Shown piece by piece: positions 56,102 to 64,000 of a stretch of 64,000 bases of DNA. Made by a program: the position numbers and the translations under genes. Below the pieces are notes generated by a model that saw nothing but the letters and a program-made list of their open reading frames with translations, was not told where the DNA came from and did no database searches. The number at the start of each line of letters is the position of its first letter. Within the stretch, counting starts at the first letter, position 1. Source of the stretch: Treponema saccharophilum DSM 2985 (lineage in GTDB: Bacteria; Spirochaetota; Spirochaetia; Treponematales; Treponemataceae); NCBI RefSeq assembly GCF_000255555.1, contig NZ_AGRW01000046.1, positions 32,928 through 96,927 on the forward strand. Direction: 5' to 3'.

Positions 56102-58042
56102 ATGTGCGGAATTGTCGGATATGTCGGTTGCAGGAACGCAACGCCGGTTCTTCTGAACGGTTTGCGGAAACTTGAGTATCGCGGATATGATTCGGCAGGA
56201 ATCGCCGTCCTCTCAAAATCAAGCGACGAGATTGTCGTCAAGAAATCGAAGGGCGCGCTGAAATTTCTCGTCGAGAAAATAACGAAGGAGGTCGTCCGCA
56301 CGTCGGAGTCGATGAGCGATGCCGATGCAGACCGGCGGTTCTCCGAGCTTGTCGGAAAAACCGGGGACTTCATTGACGGCTGCGTAGGAATCGGGCACAC
56401 GAGATGGGCGACGCACGGGGAACCGAGCGACCTCAACGCCCACCCGCATACGAATGTTTCCGGCTCGATTGCAGTCGTCCACAACGGAATCGTCGAGAAT
56501 TACGGAAAGCTCAAGTCGTGGCTCCAGTCGAACGGAATCGTATTCAAAAGCCAGACCGACACTGAGGTAATCGCGCATCTTCTGAACTATTTCTACGAGA
56601 GAACGAACAACATATTCAATGCCGTCCTTGAGACGCTCCATCGCCTTGAGGGAAGCTACGCGATTGGCGTAATCTGCCGCGATTTTCCGGACAGGCTTAT
56701 CGCCGCGAGGAAGGAAAGCCCGCTCGTCGTCGGCGTCGGAAACGGCGAGAATTTCATCGCGTCGGACGTTCCCGCTGTCCTTGAGCACACGCGCGAGGTT
56801 CATTTCCTCGAGCAGAACGAGATTGCCGTCCTGTATTCCGACCACGTCGACCTTTTCAATTCCGAGGGCGAGAAAATCGTCCGCGGGACAACCCATATCG
56901 ACTGGAACATGGATGCGGCGGAGAAGGGCGGCTACGCGCATTTCATGCTGAAGGAAATCCACGAGCAGCCATCCGCGCTCGAGAACACCATCCGCGCGCA
57001 CATGCTTTTCGGGGATGACGGGAAGCCGTCCGGGCTTACGTTCAGCAAGGAGATTGAGCCGGAGCGCTTCCGCGAGCTTGTTTCCGGCGCGAGAAGAATC
57101 GTCATAACGGCGTGCGGAACGGCATATCACGCGGGCGTCGTCGGAAAATACGCGTTCGAGAAATTCGCTCGCGTTCCGACCGTCGTCGATGTCGCGTCCG
57201 AATTCCGCTACCGGAACCCGATTCTCGGCGAGGGCGACGTCTTCATCGTCATATCGCAGTCGGGCGAGACTGCCGACACTCTGGCGGCGCTCAGGCTCGC
57301 AAAGTCGAAGGGCGCGAAGGTAATCGCGATTACGAACAGCGTCGGCTCGTCCGTCAGCCGCGAGTCCGATTTCGTCATATACACGCTTGCCGGTCCCGAA
57401 ATCGCGGTTGCCTCGACGAAGGCGTACACGACGCAGCTCGCGTGTCTCTACATGCTTTCCATGATGTTCGGGCGCGAGCGCGGGATTATCGGCGACGGTG
57501 AGTATGCGCGTCTTCTCGGGGAATTTGCCGCCGTTCCGGAAAAAGTCCAGCAGATTCTCGACGAAAAGGCCGCCGTCCAGAAATTCGCCTCGTCCCAGTT
57601 CAACAAATCGAAGATTTTCTACATCGGAAGGCAGTTCGATTCGGCAAGCTCCCTCGAAAGCGCGCTCAAGCTGAAGGAAGTCAGCTACATGCACTGCGAG
57701 GCGTTCGCGGCGGGCGAGCTGAAGCACGGGCCGATTGCCCTTGTCGATCCGGACACGCTCGTCATCGCAATCGCGACGGAGCCGCCGCTTTTCGAGAAGC
57801 TCGCGTCGAACATCGAGGAGGTCAAGAGCCGCCGCGCCGTGACGATGTGCATAACGCAGGACGATTCGGGCGCGTTTGAAAAATGCTGCGACGAGATAAT
57901 CAAAATTCCGGCCACGGAAAGCGCTTTCGAGAGCATCCTTTCGGTCGTTCCGGCGCAGCTTTTCGCCTACTATTGTTCCGTTCTTCGCGGAAACGACCCG
58001 GACAAGCCGAGAAATCTGGCAAAATCCGTGACGGTCGAGTGA
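56102..58042 (+). CDS. glmS: Glutamine--fructose-6-phosphate aminotransferase (isomerizing)
   Basis: Makes glucosamine-6-phosphate from fructose-6-phosphate and glutamine, the entry to amino-sugar and peptidoglycan synthesis. Class II glutamine amidotransferase domain begins with the nucleophile Cys2 (MCGIVGYVG). GIGHTRWATHG and a YRGYDSAGIAV block are present, two SIS sugar-isomerase domains follow (SQSGETADTLAAL near 400), and the C-terminus DPDKPRNLAKSVTVE is the family's. At 646 aa it is about 35 residues longer than typical, mainly from an insertion at about residues 45-90. ATG at 56102 is fixed by Cys2. First gene of a probable operon with the esterase, glnA and the ANTAR gene. Confidence 0.96.
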   Translation: MCGIVGYVGCRNATPVLLNGLRKLEYRGYDSAGIAVLSKSSDEIVVKKSKGALKFLVEKITKEVVRTSESMSDADADRRFSELVGKTGDFIDGCVGIGHTRWATHGEPSDLNAHPHTNVSGSIAVVHNGIVENYGKLKSWLQSNGIVFKSQTDTEVIAHLLNYFYERTNNIFNAVLETLHRLEGSYAIGVICRDFPDRLIAARKESPLVVGVGNGENFIASDVPAVLEHTREVHFLEQNEIAVLYSDHVDLFNSEGEKIVRGTTHIDWNMDAAEKGGYAHFMLKEIHEQPSALENTIRAHMLFGDDGKPSGLTFSKEIEPERFRELVSGARRIVITACGTAYHAGVVGKYAFEKFARVPTVVDVASEFRYRNPILGEGDVFIVISQSGETADTLAALRLAKSKGAKVIAITNSVGSSVSRESDFVIYTLAGPEIAVASTKAYTTQLACLYMLSMMFGRERGIIGDGEYARLLGEFAAVPEKVQQILDEKAAVQKFASSQFNKSKIFYIGRQFDSASSLESALKLKEVSYMHCEAFAAGELKHGPIALVDPDTLVIAIATEPPLFEKLASNIEEVKSRRAVTMCITQDDSGAFEKCCDEIIKIPATESAFESILSVVPAQLFAYYCSVLRGNDPDKPRNLAKSVTVE

Positions 58043-58081
58043 TTTTCGGTTCAGGTCTGTCGGAAAATTATGGAGGTTAAA

Positions 58082-58858
58082 ATGAGGATTCTTTGTTTGG
58101 GCGATTCGATAATGCAGTACAACGACGGGACGACGTACCCGAATACGGGATGGGTTCAGGAGTTGGGGCGTTTTCTTCCGGTTGGAACCGAAATCCTGAA
58201 TTTTGCGAGGAACGGGCGCAGCTCGAAGTCGTTCATCGCCGAGGGACGGTTCGAAAAAGTGCTGGCAGCCGCGCGCGAGGGCGATTTCGCGCTCATCGGG
58301 TTCGCGCACAACGACGAGAAGAGCGGGGATGCGTCCCGGTACTCGTCGCCCGCCCCCGACGGCGAATTCAGGCGCAACCTCGAATATTTCGTCGTGAATT
58401 TGTGGGCGAAAAAATGCCTGCCGATTCTCCTCACCCCCGTAGCGCGCAGAAAATTCCTCTCCCCCGACGGCGACGGAATCTGCCGCGTAGAGAATACGCA
58501 TGGCGACTATCCCGAGGCAATCCGCGAGACTGCCGCAAAGCTCGGCGTCCCCTGCATCGACCTGACGCGGCTGACGGGCGAGCTGCTTGAGGATTCCGGT
58601 GTCGAAAAATCGAAGATGTTCTACATGAATTTTCCTGCCGGGCTGTACGTCAATTATCCCGACGGGAAGGAGGACAACAGCCATCTCCGTCCGGACGGCG
58701 CTTTTGCGGTCTCCCGGATAGCGGCTATGGAAATGGCGAACTTCGGCAATGCGTTCGAGGAATACGGGCCTCTTTCCGACTCGATTGTCGGGAAAAAAGC
58801 GAAGGATGCCGGCGGTGATGTTGAAATCGACGACGAATACGTCGTGTTCCAGAAATGA
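58082..58858 (+). CDS. SGNH-family esterase (rhamnogalacturonan acetylesterase-like)
   Basis: 258 aa. SGNH blocks are all visible: CLGDSIM with catalytic Ser9, the glycine block NFARNGRSS, the asparagine block GFAHNDEK, and the Asp/His block DNSHLRPDGA. The H-N-D-x-K form of block III is typical of carbohydrate esterase family 12. There is no signal peptide, so it acts in the cytoplasm, probably deacetylating a sugar or oligosaccharide taken up. GGAGG at 58072-58076 sets the start at 58082 rather than 58070. It lies 39 bp after glmS and 11 bp before glnA, so amino-sugar metabolism is a plausible context. Confidence 0.85.
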   Translation: MRILCLGDSIMQYNDGTTYPNTGWVQELGRFLPVGTEILNFARNGRSSKSFIAEGRFEKVLAAAREGDFALIGFAHNDEKSGDASRYSSPAPDGEFRRNLEYFVVNLWAKKCLPILLTPVARRKFLSPDGDGICRVENTHGDYPEAIRETAAKLGVPCIDLTRLTGELLEDSGVEKSKMFYMNFPAGLYVNYPDGKEDNSHLRPDGAFAVSRIAAMEMANFGNAFEEYGPLSDSIVGKKAKDAGGDVEIDDEYVVFQK

Positions 58859-58869
58859 CGGAGGACAGT

Positions 58870-60150
58870 ATGGAAATCGGAACATACACAGAGCAGGAAG
58901 CAATGCAGTACATCAGGGAGAACGACGTCCGCTTCATAAAGCTGTTCTTCTCGGATGCCTACGGAACTATAAAGTCGATATCAATCCAGCCGAGCGAGCT
59001 TGAGCGCGCGTTCGCAAGCGGCATTTCGTTCGACGCGAGCGCGGTGAAGGGGTTTTTCGGCGTCACGAAATCCGACCTTTTCATCGTTCCCGATCCGTCG
59101 ACTTTGAGCGTCCTTCCGTGGAGGCCGCAGTCGGGGCGCGTCGTCCGCTTCTTCTGCTCCGTGCGGTATGCCGACGGCTCCCCGTTTGAGGGCGACACGA
59201 GGCGGATTCTCTCCGATTTCGTCGAGGACGCGAGAAAGAAGGGATACGAATTCAACATCGGGACGGAATGCGAATTCTATCTCTTCCTCTGCGATTCGAA
59301 GGGCGGGGCGACGCTCGAGCCGTTCGACGACGCGGGATACTGCGACCTTGCCCCGCGCGACAAGGGCGAGAACGTGCGCCGCGAGATTTGCATCACGCTC
59401 GAGCAGATGGGCGTCCATCCGGAAAGCTCCCATCACGAGACGGGGCCCGGGCAGAACGAGGTCGATTTCCGCTATTCGGATGTCCTCAACGCCGCCGACA
59501 ACCTCCAGACGTTCAAGATTGTCGTGAAGACAATCGCCGCGAAGAACGGGCTTTTCGCGTGCTTCCTTCCGAAACCGCTGAAGGACAAGCCGGGGAACGG
59601 GCTCCACATAAACATCTCGCTGATGAAGGACGGGCGGAACCTTTTTGCCGGCGGGGAGATGAGCGGCGAGGCACAGTCGTTCATCGCCGGAATATTGAGG
59701 CGCGCGCGTGAAATCTCAGCATTCGTGAACCCGATTCCGAATTCGTATGAGCGGCTCGGCGAATTCGAGGCGCCGCGGTACGTGAGCTGGAGCTGCCAGA
59801 ACAGGAGCCAGCTCATCCGAATACCGGCGAGCGCGGGCGACGGCGCGAGAATCGAGTACCGTGCCCCTGACCCCGGCGCGAATCCGTACACGGTGATATA
59901 CCTGCTTCTTTCCGCGGGGCTTGAGGGAATCGAGCGCGGCGAGAAGCTTCCGCCCGCCGTCGACCTCGACCTTTTCCGCGCGTCGAAGGACGAAGTTTCG
60001 TCGCTCGATGTCCTCCCGTCGTCAGTCGGCGAGGCTCTGGAAATCGCGCTCTCAAGCGATTTCATAAAACGCGTGTTTCCCGGCGTGCTTCTCGATTTCT
60101 TCAGCAGCACGCGCGGCGATATCCGCGACCCAGAGCTTGGCGCCCTCTGA
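58870..60150 (+). CDS. glnA: Glutamine synthetase, type I
   Basis: Joins ammonia to glutamate with ATP. The 426-aa product has the family's catalytic blocks: GTECEFYLF, HHETGPGQNEVDF, GNGLHINIS, NRSQLIRIP and RIEYRAPDPGANPY. The tyrosine used for adenylylation in the GSI-beta subgroup is absent (LPPAVDLDLF), which fits the GSI-alpha subgroup that is controlled by other means. GGAGG at 58860-58864 supports ATG 58870; the ATG at 58855 overlaps the previous gene and lacks its own site. It is followed 21 bp later by an ANTAR regulator. Confidence 0.95.
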   Translation: MEIGTYTEQEAMQYIRENDVRFIKLFFSDAYGTIKSISIQPSELERAFASGISFDASAVKGFFGVTKSDLFIVPDPSTLSVLPWRPQSGRVVRFFCSVRYADGSPFEGDTRRILSDFVEDARKKGYEFNIGTECEFYLFLCDSKGGATLEPFDDAGYCDLAPRDKGENVRREICITLEQMGVHPESSHHETGPGQNEVDFRYSDVLNAADNLQTFKIVVKTIAAKNGLFACFLPKPLKDKPGNGLHINISLMKDGRNLFAGGEMSGEAQSFIAGILRRAREISAFVNPIPNSYERLGEFEAPRYVSWSCQNRSQLIRIPASAGDGARIEYRAPDPGANPYTVIYLLLSAGLEGIERGEKLPPAVDLDLFRASKDEVSSLDVLPSSVGEALEIALSSDFIKRVFPGVLLDFFSSTRGDIRDPELGAL

Positions 60151-60171
60151 TTTTTTGCGGAGGAAACTGAT

Positions 60172-60744
60172 ATGGTGGACAGCGTTCTGTTGGTTTCAAA
60201 CACAAGCTCGACAATGCAGATAATTTCGGGGCTGTTCGTTTCTCAGCCCATCTCTCGCATAGTCCCCGCCCAAAGCTGCACGGAGGCGAGGAGAAGCCTG
60301 CTCGAGTCGGAATTCGACCTCGTGATAATAGACACCCCTCTCCCCGATGAATTCGGCGACGATTTTGCCCTTCATGCGGCGGAATCGTCGGGAAGCGGGG
60401 TCGTCATCCTCGTCGACGGAATCCGGCTTGAGGATTTCGGCTGCATCTTTGAGGATTCCGGAATATTCGCGCTGCCGAAGCCGGTCTCTCCCGAAGTGTT
60501 CCTTCAGGCGGTCAAGCTTCTCATCGCGAGCCGGCGCCAGGTCCAGCGCGTTGAGGCGGAGAACCGCAAGCTTCTCCAGAAAATCGAGGAGCTCCGCATG
60601 GTTTCCCGCGCGAAATGTGTCCTGATACAGACGCTCAAGATGACGGAGGCTCAGGCGCACCGCTACATCGAAAAGCAGAGCATGGACCTCCGCCTCACAC
60701 GCACTGCAGTCGCGGAGAACGTCCTGCGCACGTACGAGCGTTGA
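60172..60744 (+). CDS. ANTAR-domain antitermination response regulator
   Basis: 190 aa. An N-terminal receiver-like domain (about 1-120) keeps the phosphoacceptor region (FDLVIIDTPLP) and the conserved lysine (ALPKPV). It lacks the usual pair of acidic residues after the first strand (VLLVSN instead of ..VDDD). A coiled linker follows (about 120-135), then an ANTAR RNA-binding domain (about 135-190, ending AQAHRYIEKQSMDLRLTRTA). ANTAR proteins bind leader RNAs and relieve termination. Position after glnA, as in several bacteria, points to nitrogen control. GGAGG lies 8 bases upstream. No histidine kinase partner is in the window. Confidence 0.85.
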   Translation: MVDSVLLVSNTSSTMQIISGLFVSQPISRIVPAQSCTEARRSLLESEFDLVIIDTPLPDEFGDDFALHAAESSGSGVVILVDGIRLEDFGCIFEDSGIFALPKPVSPEVFLQAVKLLIASRRQVQRVEAENRKLLQKIEELRMVSRAKCVLIQTLKMTEAQAHRYIEKQSMDLRLTRTAVAENVLRTYER

Positions 60745-60750
60745 TGCGCG

Positions 60751-60786
60751 TCGGGCTGCCCGTTTTCCGGGTGCCCGATTTTTTTT
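60751..60786 (+). terminator. Intrinsic terminator after the glnA-ANTAR genes
   Basis: TCGGGC (60751-60756) pairs with GCCCGA (60773-60778), continued inside by CCCG with CGGG, and eight T follow. The T-run touches the GGAGG ribosome-binding site of the next gene, so it ends the operon but also sits in an attenuator-like place for that gene. Confidence 0.85.
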
Positions 60787-60795
60787 GGAGGAATG

Positions 60796-61365
60796 ATGGT
60801 CCTCGTTTTTGGTTTTGCCCTGCTTTTTTCCGCTGCCGCCGTCCTCCTTTGCGGGGGAATCCGCGATTTCATTTCCGACGCGAAGCCGAAGAGGCTGTAT
60901 GCGGGAATAGCCGTTCTCGTCGTTCTGCTCGAGTGCGCGCAGACGGCCTGCTTTCTGAAATTCCGTGACGGGCGGTTCTGTGTTGTGATATGGATTTTGT
61001 CCATGCTCCTTTTGCTTTCCGCCACAATCCTGTTCAAAAAATGCTGCTTCCATGTGAGGGAAATCATCGCCTATCTGAACGAATTCCCCGAATGCAAGGA
61101 AACCGCCGGAAGCCTTTTCGTCGGTTTCATCAATTTCGGCACCTCGCTCCCGCCGCGCGGCATCAGCAAAGCCCACAAAACATATCGGAACGGAATGCGC
61201 TCCTTCACGAAGCTCCGCCTTCCTCGCCCCGACGAAAACATGGCGCGCATACAGAACCTGTTCCGCGCGAGCCGTATCGTCACGGCGCTTCTCGTGGGGA
61301 TTTTTGCCGCGTGGGGCCTGCAGGTTCCGCTTTTTGCCGTTCTTGTCGCTTTGACGAATCCGTAG
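60796..61365 (+). CDS. Small integral membrane protein, unknown function
   Basis: 189 aa with four predicted membrane helices: near residues 1-20, 35-55, 60-80 and the C-terminal 160-185. A soluble segment of about 70 residues lies between the third and fourth. No known family recognised. ATG at 60796 is preferred over the overlapping ATG at 60793 because GGAGG ends at 60791, leaving four bases. Transcription would need read-through of the upstream terminator or a promoter inside the ANTAR gene. Confidence 0.65.
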   Translation: MVLVFGFALLFSAAAVLLCGGIRDFISDAKPKRLYAGIAVLVVLLECAQTACFLKFRDGRFCVVIWILSMLLLLSATILFKKCCFHVREIIAYLNEFPECKETAGSLFVGFINFGTSLPPRGISKAHKTYRNGMRSFTKLRLPRPDENMARIQNLFRASRIVTALLVGIFAAWGLQVPLFAVLVALTNP

Positions 61366-61414
61366 CGGCGCCCTTTTTCTTCCGCGCCCGGGCAAACATT
61401 CGCGTGTGCCCGCA

Positions 61415-61444
61415 TTGACCAACGCTCGGATTTTCCGCTAGTAT
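61415..61444 (+). promoter_or_regulatory. Promoter of asnB
   Basis: TTGACC (61415-61420) and TAGTAT (61439-61444) are 18 bp apart, good sigma-70 matches (5/6 and 4/6). Transcription would begin near 61451, just before the leader hairpin. Confidence 0.65.
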
Positions 61445-61459
61445 TTTGCGCATGACGAA

Positions 61460-61502
61460 GACGTCCGAACGCGGGAAAACCGCGCCCGGACGTCTTTTTT
61501 TT
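61460..61502 (+). terminator. Strong attenuator-like terminator in the asnB leader
   Basis: GACGTCCG (61460-61467) pairs with CGGACGTC (61487-61494); an inner CGCGG/CCGCG stem closes the loop, and eight T follow. It stands between the asnB promoter and its ribosome-binding site (AAAGGGGG before the ATG at 61520). It might also be read as the terminator of the upstream membrane-protein gene, but the promoter lies before it, not after. Confidence 0.8.
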
Positions 61503-61519
61503 GTCCAAAGGGGGTTATC

Positions 61520-63277
61520 ATGTGCGGATTTGTTGGCGCGTTCGACCTTTCTAGCGGGTCGCAGCCGATTGACGAAGGATTGAGGGAGGAACTACGGCGG
61601 CAGGTTCTTGAGCAGTCGCGCACGATTCGTCATCGCGGGCCTGACTGGAGCGGCGTTTATTCGGGCGGAAGCGCGATTCTTTCGCACGAGCGGCTCGCTA
61701 TAGTGGATCCGTTTTCAGGAAAGCAGCCGCTTGTTTCCGGCGACGGGAAGGTGATTCTTGCGGCGAACGGCGAGATATACAACCACAAGACAATACGCGC
61801 CGAATTCGCGTCGGCATACGATTTCAGGACGAATTCCGACTGCGAGGTAATCATTCCTCTTTACCAGAAATACCGCGACAGCGGCGATTTCGGCGCGATG
61901 ATTGAGAAACTCTCGGGAATTTTCGCGTTCGCGCTGTACGATTCGGAACGCGATGAATATCTCGTCGCGCGTGATGAGATTGGCGTGATTCCTCTTTATC
62001 AGGGCTGGGACAAGGCGGGGCGGTTCTACGTCGCGTCGGAGCTGAAGGCGCTTGAGGGGTGGTGCACGACCGTGGAGGAATTCCCGAACGGGTGCTTCCT
62101 GTGGTCGGGCGGGAACAGAAAACCCGTCCGCTGGTATTCGAGAAAGTGGGAATCGTTCGATGCCGTGGCGGAAAATCCCAAAGCGTCCGACCCGAACGGA
62201 ATCGTCGTGAATCCGTCCGTCATAGAATCGGTGCGGAACGCGCTCGAAAATGCCGTCCGCGCGCAGCTGATGAGCGATGTTCCGTACGGCGTACTTCTTT
62301 CCGGCGGGCTTGATTCCTCGATTATCGCGGCGGTCACGCAGAAATTCGCGAGGAAGCGTGTCGAGACTGATTCGACGGAGGGTGCATGGTGGCCGCGCCT
62401 CCACAGTTTCGCGATTGGGCTTGAAGGCTCCCCCGATTTGGCTGCCGCGCGCAAAGCCGCCGACTACATCGGGACTGTCCACCACGAAATCCACTTCACC
62501 ATCCAGGAGGCGCTCGACGCGCTCCGCGATGTCATCTACCATATCGAAACGTACGACATCACAACCGTGCGCGCGTCTACGCCGATGTACCTGCTCGCCC
62601 GCGCGATTAAGGCGATGGGAATAAAGATGGTTCTTTCGGGCGAGGGGAGCGACGAGCTGTTCGGCGGCTACCTTTATTTCCACAAGGCGCCGAATGCAAG
62701 GGAATTCCACGAGGAGCTCGTCAGGAAGATGGGAAAACTCCATCTCTACGACTGCCTACGCGCGAACAAGTCGCTGATGGCGTGGGGCGTCGAAGGGCGC
62801 GTCCCGTTCCTTGACAAGGAATTCATCGACGTCGCGATGAGCCTGAACCCTCTCGACAAGATGAGCATCCGCCTTCCCGACGGCACGCAGCGCATAGAGA
62901 AATGGATTCTCAGAAAGGCGTTCGAGGATATCCTTCCCGCCGAAATCGTGTGGCGTCAGAAGGAGCAGTTCTCTGACGGCGTCGGATACAACTGGATAGA
63001 CACGTTGCGCACGATGACGGAGGAGAAGGTCAGCGATGCCGAATTCGCGCGCCGCGAGAACCGCTTCCCCGTGAATCCGCCGAAGACGAAGGAGGAATAT
63101 TTCTACCGCGAGATTTATTCCGAGCTTTTCCCGAGCGACAGCGCAGCCCGCGTCGTTCCCCATGAAGCCGGCGTCGCCTGCTCCACGGCAAAAGCCCTCG
63201 AATGGGATGCCGCCTGGAAGAATATGGACGAGCCGAGCGGAAGGGCGATAGCTGGCGTCCACGATAAGGCGTACTGA
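61520..63277 (+). CDS. asnB: Asparagine synthase (glutamine-hydrolysing)
   Basis: Makes asparagine from aspartate, ATP and glutamine. 585 aa. The N-terminal class II amidotransferase domain starts with the nucleophile Cys2 (MCGFVGAFD); RHRGPDWSG and AANGEIYNH are present. The synthetase domain has the PP-loop LLSGGLDSS (about 259-267), SGEGSDELFGGY, and a C-terminal RVPFLDKEFIDVAM. Cys2 fixes the start. Length and layout are normal for AsnB. It stands alone with its own promoter and leader. Confidence 0.95.
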   Translation: MCGFVGAFDLSSGSQPIDEGLREELRRQVLEQSRTIRHRGPDWSGVYSGGSAILSHERLAIVDPFSGKQPLVSGDGKVILAANGEIYNHKTIRAEFASAYDFRTNSDCEVIIPLYQKYRDSGDFGAMIEKLSGIFAFALYDSERDEYLVARDEIGVIPLYQGWDKAGRFYVASELKALEGWCTTVEEFPNGCFLWSGGNRKPVRWYSRKWESFDAVAENPKASDPNGIVVNPSVIESVRNALENAVRAQLMSDVPYGVLLSGGLDSSIIAAVTQKFARKRVETDSTEGAWWPRLHSFAIGLEGSPDLAAARKAADYIGTVHHEIHFTIQEALDALRDVIYHIETYDITTVRASTPMYLLARAIKAMGIKMVLSGEGSDELFGGYLYFHKAPNAREFHEELVRKMGKLHLYDCLRANKSLMAWGVEGRVPFLDKEFIDVAMSLNPLDKMSIRLPDGTQRIEKWILRKAFEDILPAEIVWRQKEQFSDGVGYNWIDTLRTMTEEKVSDAEFARRENRFPVNPPKTKEEYFYREIYSELFPSDSAARVVPHEAGVACSTAKALEWDAAWKNMDEPSGRAIAGVHDKAY

Positions 63278-63362
63278 TTGCCGCCGCCGTTTTTCGGGCA
63301 GGGGTTTCCAAAAAAAGACATGCCTGAATAATGCCGATATTGAGACTGCTTGTGGAGGTTTT

Positions 63363-63920
63363 ATGCGAAAAACAGTTGTGCTGCTTTTTCTTCTGCTTTC
63401 AGTCTCGTCCGGGATTTTTGCCGATGTGTCCGCGACGAATATCAGGAATGCGTTCCTGCCGGGGCTTTCGGCGTCTGCGGTAACGGGATTCAAGAACGAG
63501 AAAATATATACGGGGTTCGATTTCCATTACGCGTTCGTTCAGGGAACGTCGGAGGCGCGGAGCCCGAGTTCGTTCGGCGGCTATTATGAAGGATACTGCG
63601 AGATTGGCTTCTACAAGGAAATCGATTCGCCTGTTGATGACGACATATTCTTCACGTATGCGGCGGGCGTCAACCTTTCGTTCGAGAAATTCATCGGCGG
63701 CTCACGGGATTTCCTCATACCGTATTTCGGGGCGAAAGTCGGCGGCATCTATTTCAACACCGTCGGAAAAGGCATGCTTCTCGAGCCTGTCCTCGGCCTC
63801 GTCGTAATCAACAAAAAATCGATAAACATCAACCTGAATTCCGGGCTTTTCCTCAACACCGTCGATTTGTCCAAATACATCGGGCTGCACACATCGCTCG
63901 TCGTAAACTTGAATCTGTAA
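63363..63920 (+). CDS. Probable small outer-membrane beta-barrel protein
   Basis: 185 aa. Signal peptide (residues 1-20, ending GIFA) followed by alternating polar and aromatic strands (for example YTGFDFHYAFV, YEGYCEIGFYKEI, FFTYAAGVNLSFE), ending LHTSLVVNLNL. This pattern and size suit an eight-stranded barrel. GGAGG lies six bases before the ATG. No named family recognised. The gene is complete within the window. Confidence 0.65.
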   Translation: MRKTVVLLFLLLSVSSGIFADVSATNIRNAFLPGLSASAVTGFKNEKIYTGFDFHYAFVQGTSEARSPSSFGGYYEGYCEIGFYKEIDSPVDDDIFFTYAAGVNLSFEKFIGGSRDFLIPYFGAKVGGIYFNTVGKGMLLEPVLGLVVINKKSININLNSGLFLNTVDLSKYIGLHTSLVVNLNL

Positions 63921-63965
63921 AGGGCGCTTGCGTGGTTTTTTCGTTCTAAGATTGGCTTTGTTGGA

Positions 63966-63986
63966 GCAAGCGCACGCAGCGCTTGC
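63966..63986. repeat. Perfect inverted repeat near the window edge
   Basis: GCAAGCGC and GCGCTTGC surround a 5-base loop. A further GCAAGCG word occurs at about 63991 and GCGCTTGCG at 63924, suggesting a local repeat cluster cut by the window end. No T-run, so not a terminator by itself. Confidence 0.7.
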
Positions 63987-64000
63987 AGGGCAAGCGTGCG

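Noticed and set aside
56219..58903. Long minus-strand open frame of almost 900 codons opposite glmS and the esterase gene
   Set aside because: It lies wholly opposite well-recognised genes, has no family features or ribosome-binding site, and is explained by GC-rich codon bias leaving few antisense stops.
61451..61519. T-box or known riboswitch in the asnB leader
   Set aside because: The leader is about 70 nt, with a single hairpin and no specifier-loop or T-box sequence.
56041..61519. ANTAR-type dual-hairpin target RNA before glmS or asnB
   Set aside because: The paired small stems with hexaloops carrying A1 and G4 were not found, so the link to the ANTAR protein remains a guess.

Overview
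The window reads as a chromosomal segment of a host-associated spirochaete, most likely Treponema or a close relative. This rests on gene content and style: a soluble iron-sulfur chemoreceptor, very large Ig-repeat lipoproteins, DUF3791/DUF3990 modules, an Rpn-type nuclease remnant, and GC-rich housekeeping genes. No 16S gene or other decisive marker is present, so the genus is an inference.

Region 1 (1-16121) is mostly core genes. It opens with a membrane chemoreceptor and a cytoplasmic [FeFe]-hydrogenase-like chemoreceptor. Then, on the minus strand, come phosphate acetyltransferase (pta), a methyltransferase and uvrC. A divergent secreted LamG/FN3 protein and a large TPR protein follow on the plus strand, and an M24 peptidase and murJ on the minus strand.

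Region 2 (16122-47967) is almost entirely three giant plus-strand genes for surface or secreted proteins of about 2050, 4175 and 3900 residues, built from Ig-like repeats. The first has a signal peptide and ends in a probable outer-membrane beta-barrel. The second and third are full-length paralogous lipoproteins whose first 474 coding bases differ at only four positions. A 1-kb spacer holding gene remnants separates these two.

Region 3 (47968-50100) is a small lower-GC island of two toxin-antitoxin-like modules: a 51-aa protein plus GNAT acetyltransferase, and DUF3791-DUF3990-DUF3791. Three related imperfect palindromes bound the modules.

Region 4 (50098-64000) holds an orphan solute-binding protein (minus), then on the plus strand a DUF4015-type glycosidase-like lipoprotein, mnmE, and a probable nitrogen and amino-sugar operon (glmS, SGNH esterase, glnA, ANTAR regulator). 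A small membrane protein, asnB and a small beta-barrel-like protein follow. Both glutamine-dependent amidotransferase genes, glmS and asnB, have a short leader in which a promoter is followed at once by an intrinsic-terminator-like hairpin just before the ribosome-binding site. This suggests shared control by attenuation. Several intergenic regions carry local tandem repeats with periods of about 72 or 95 bp.
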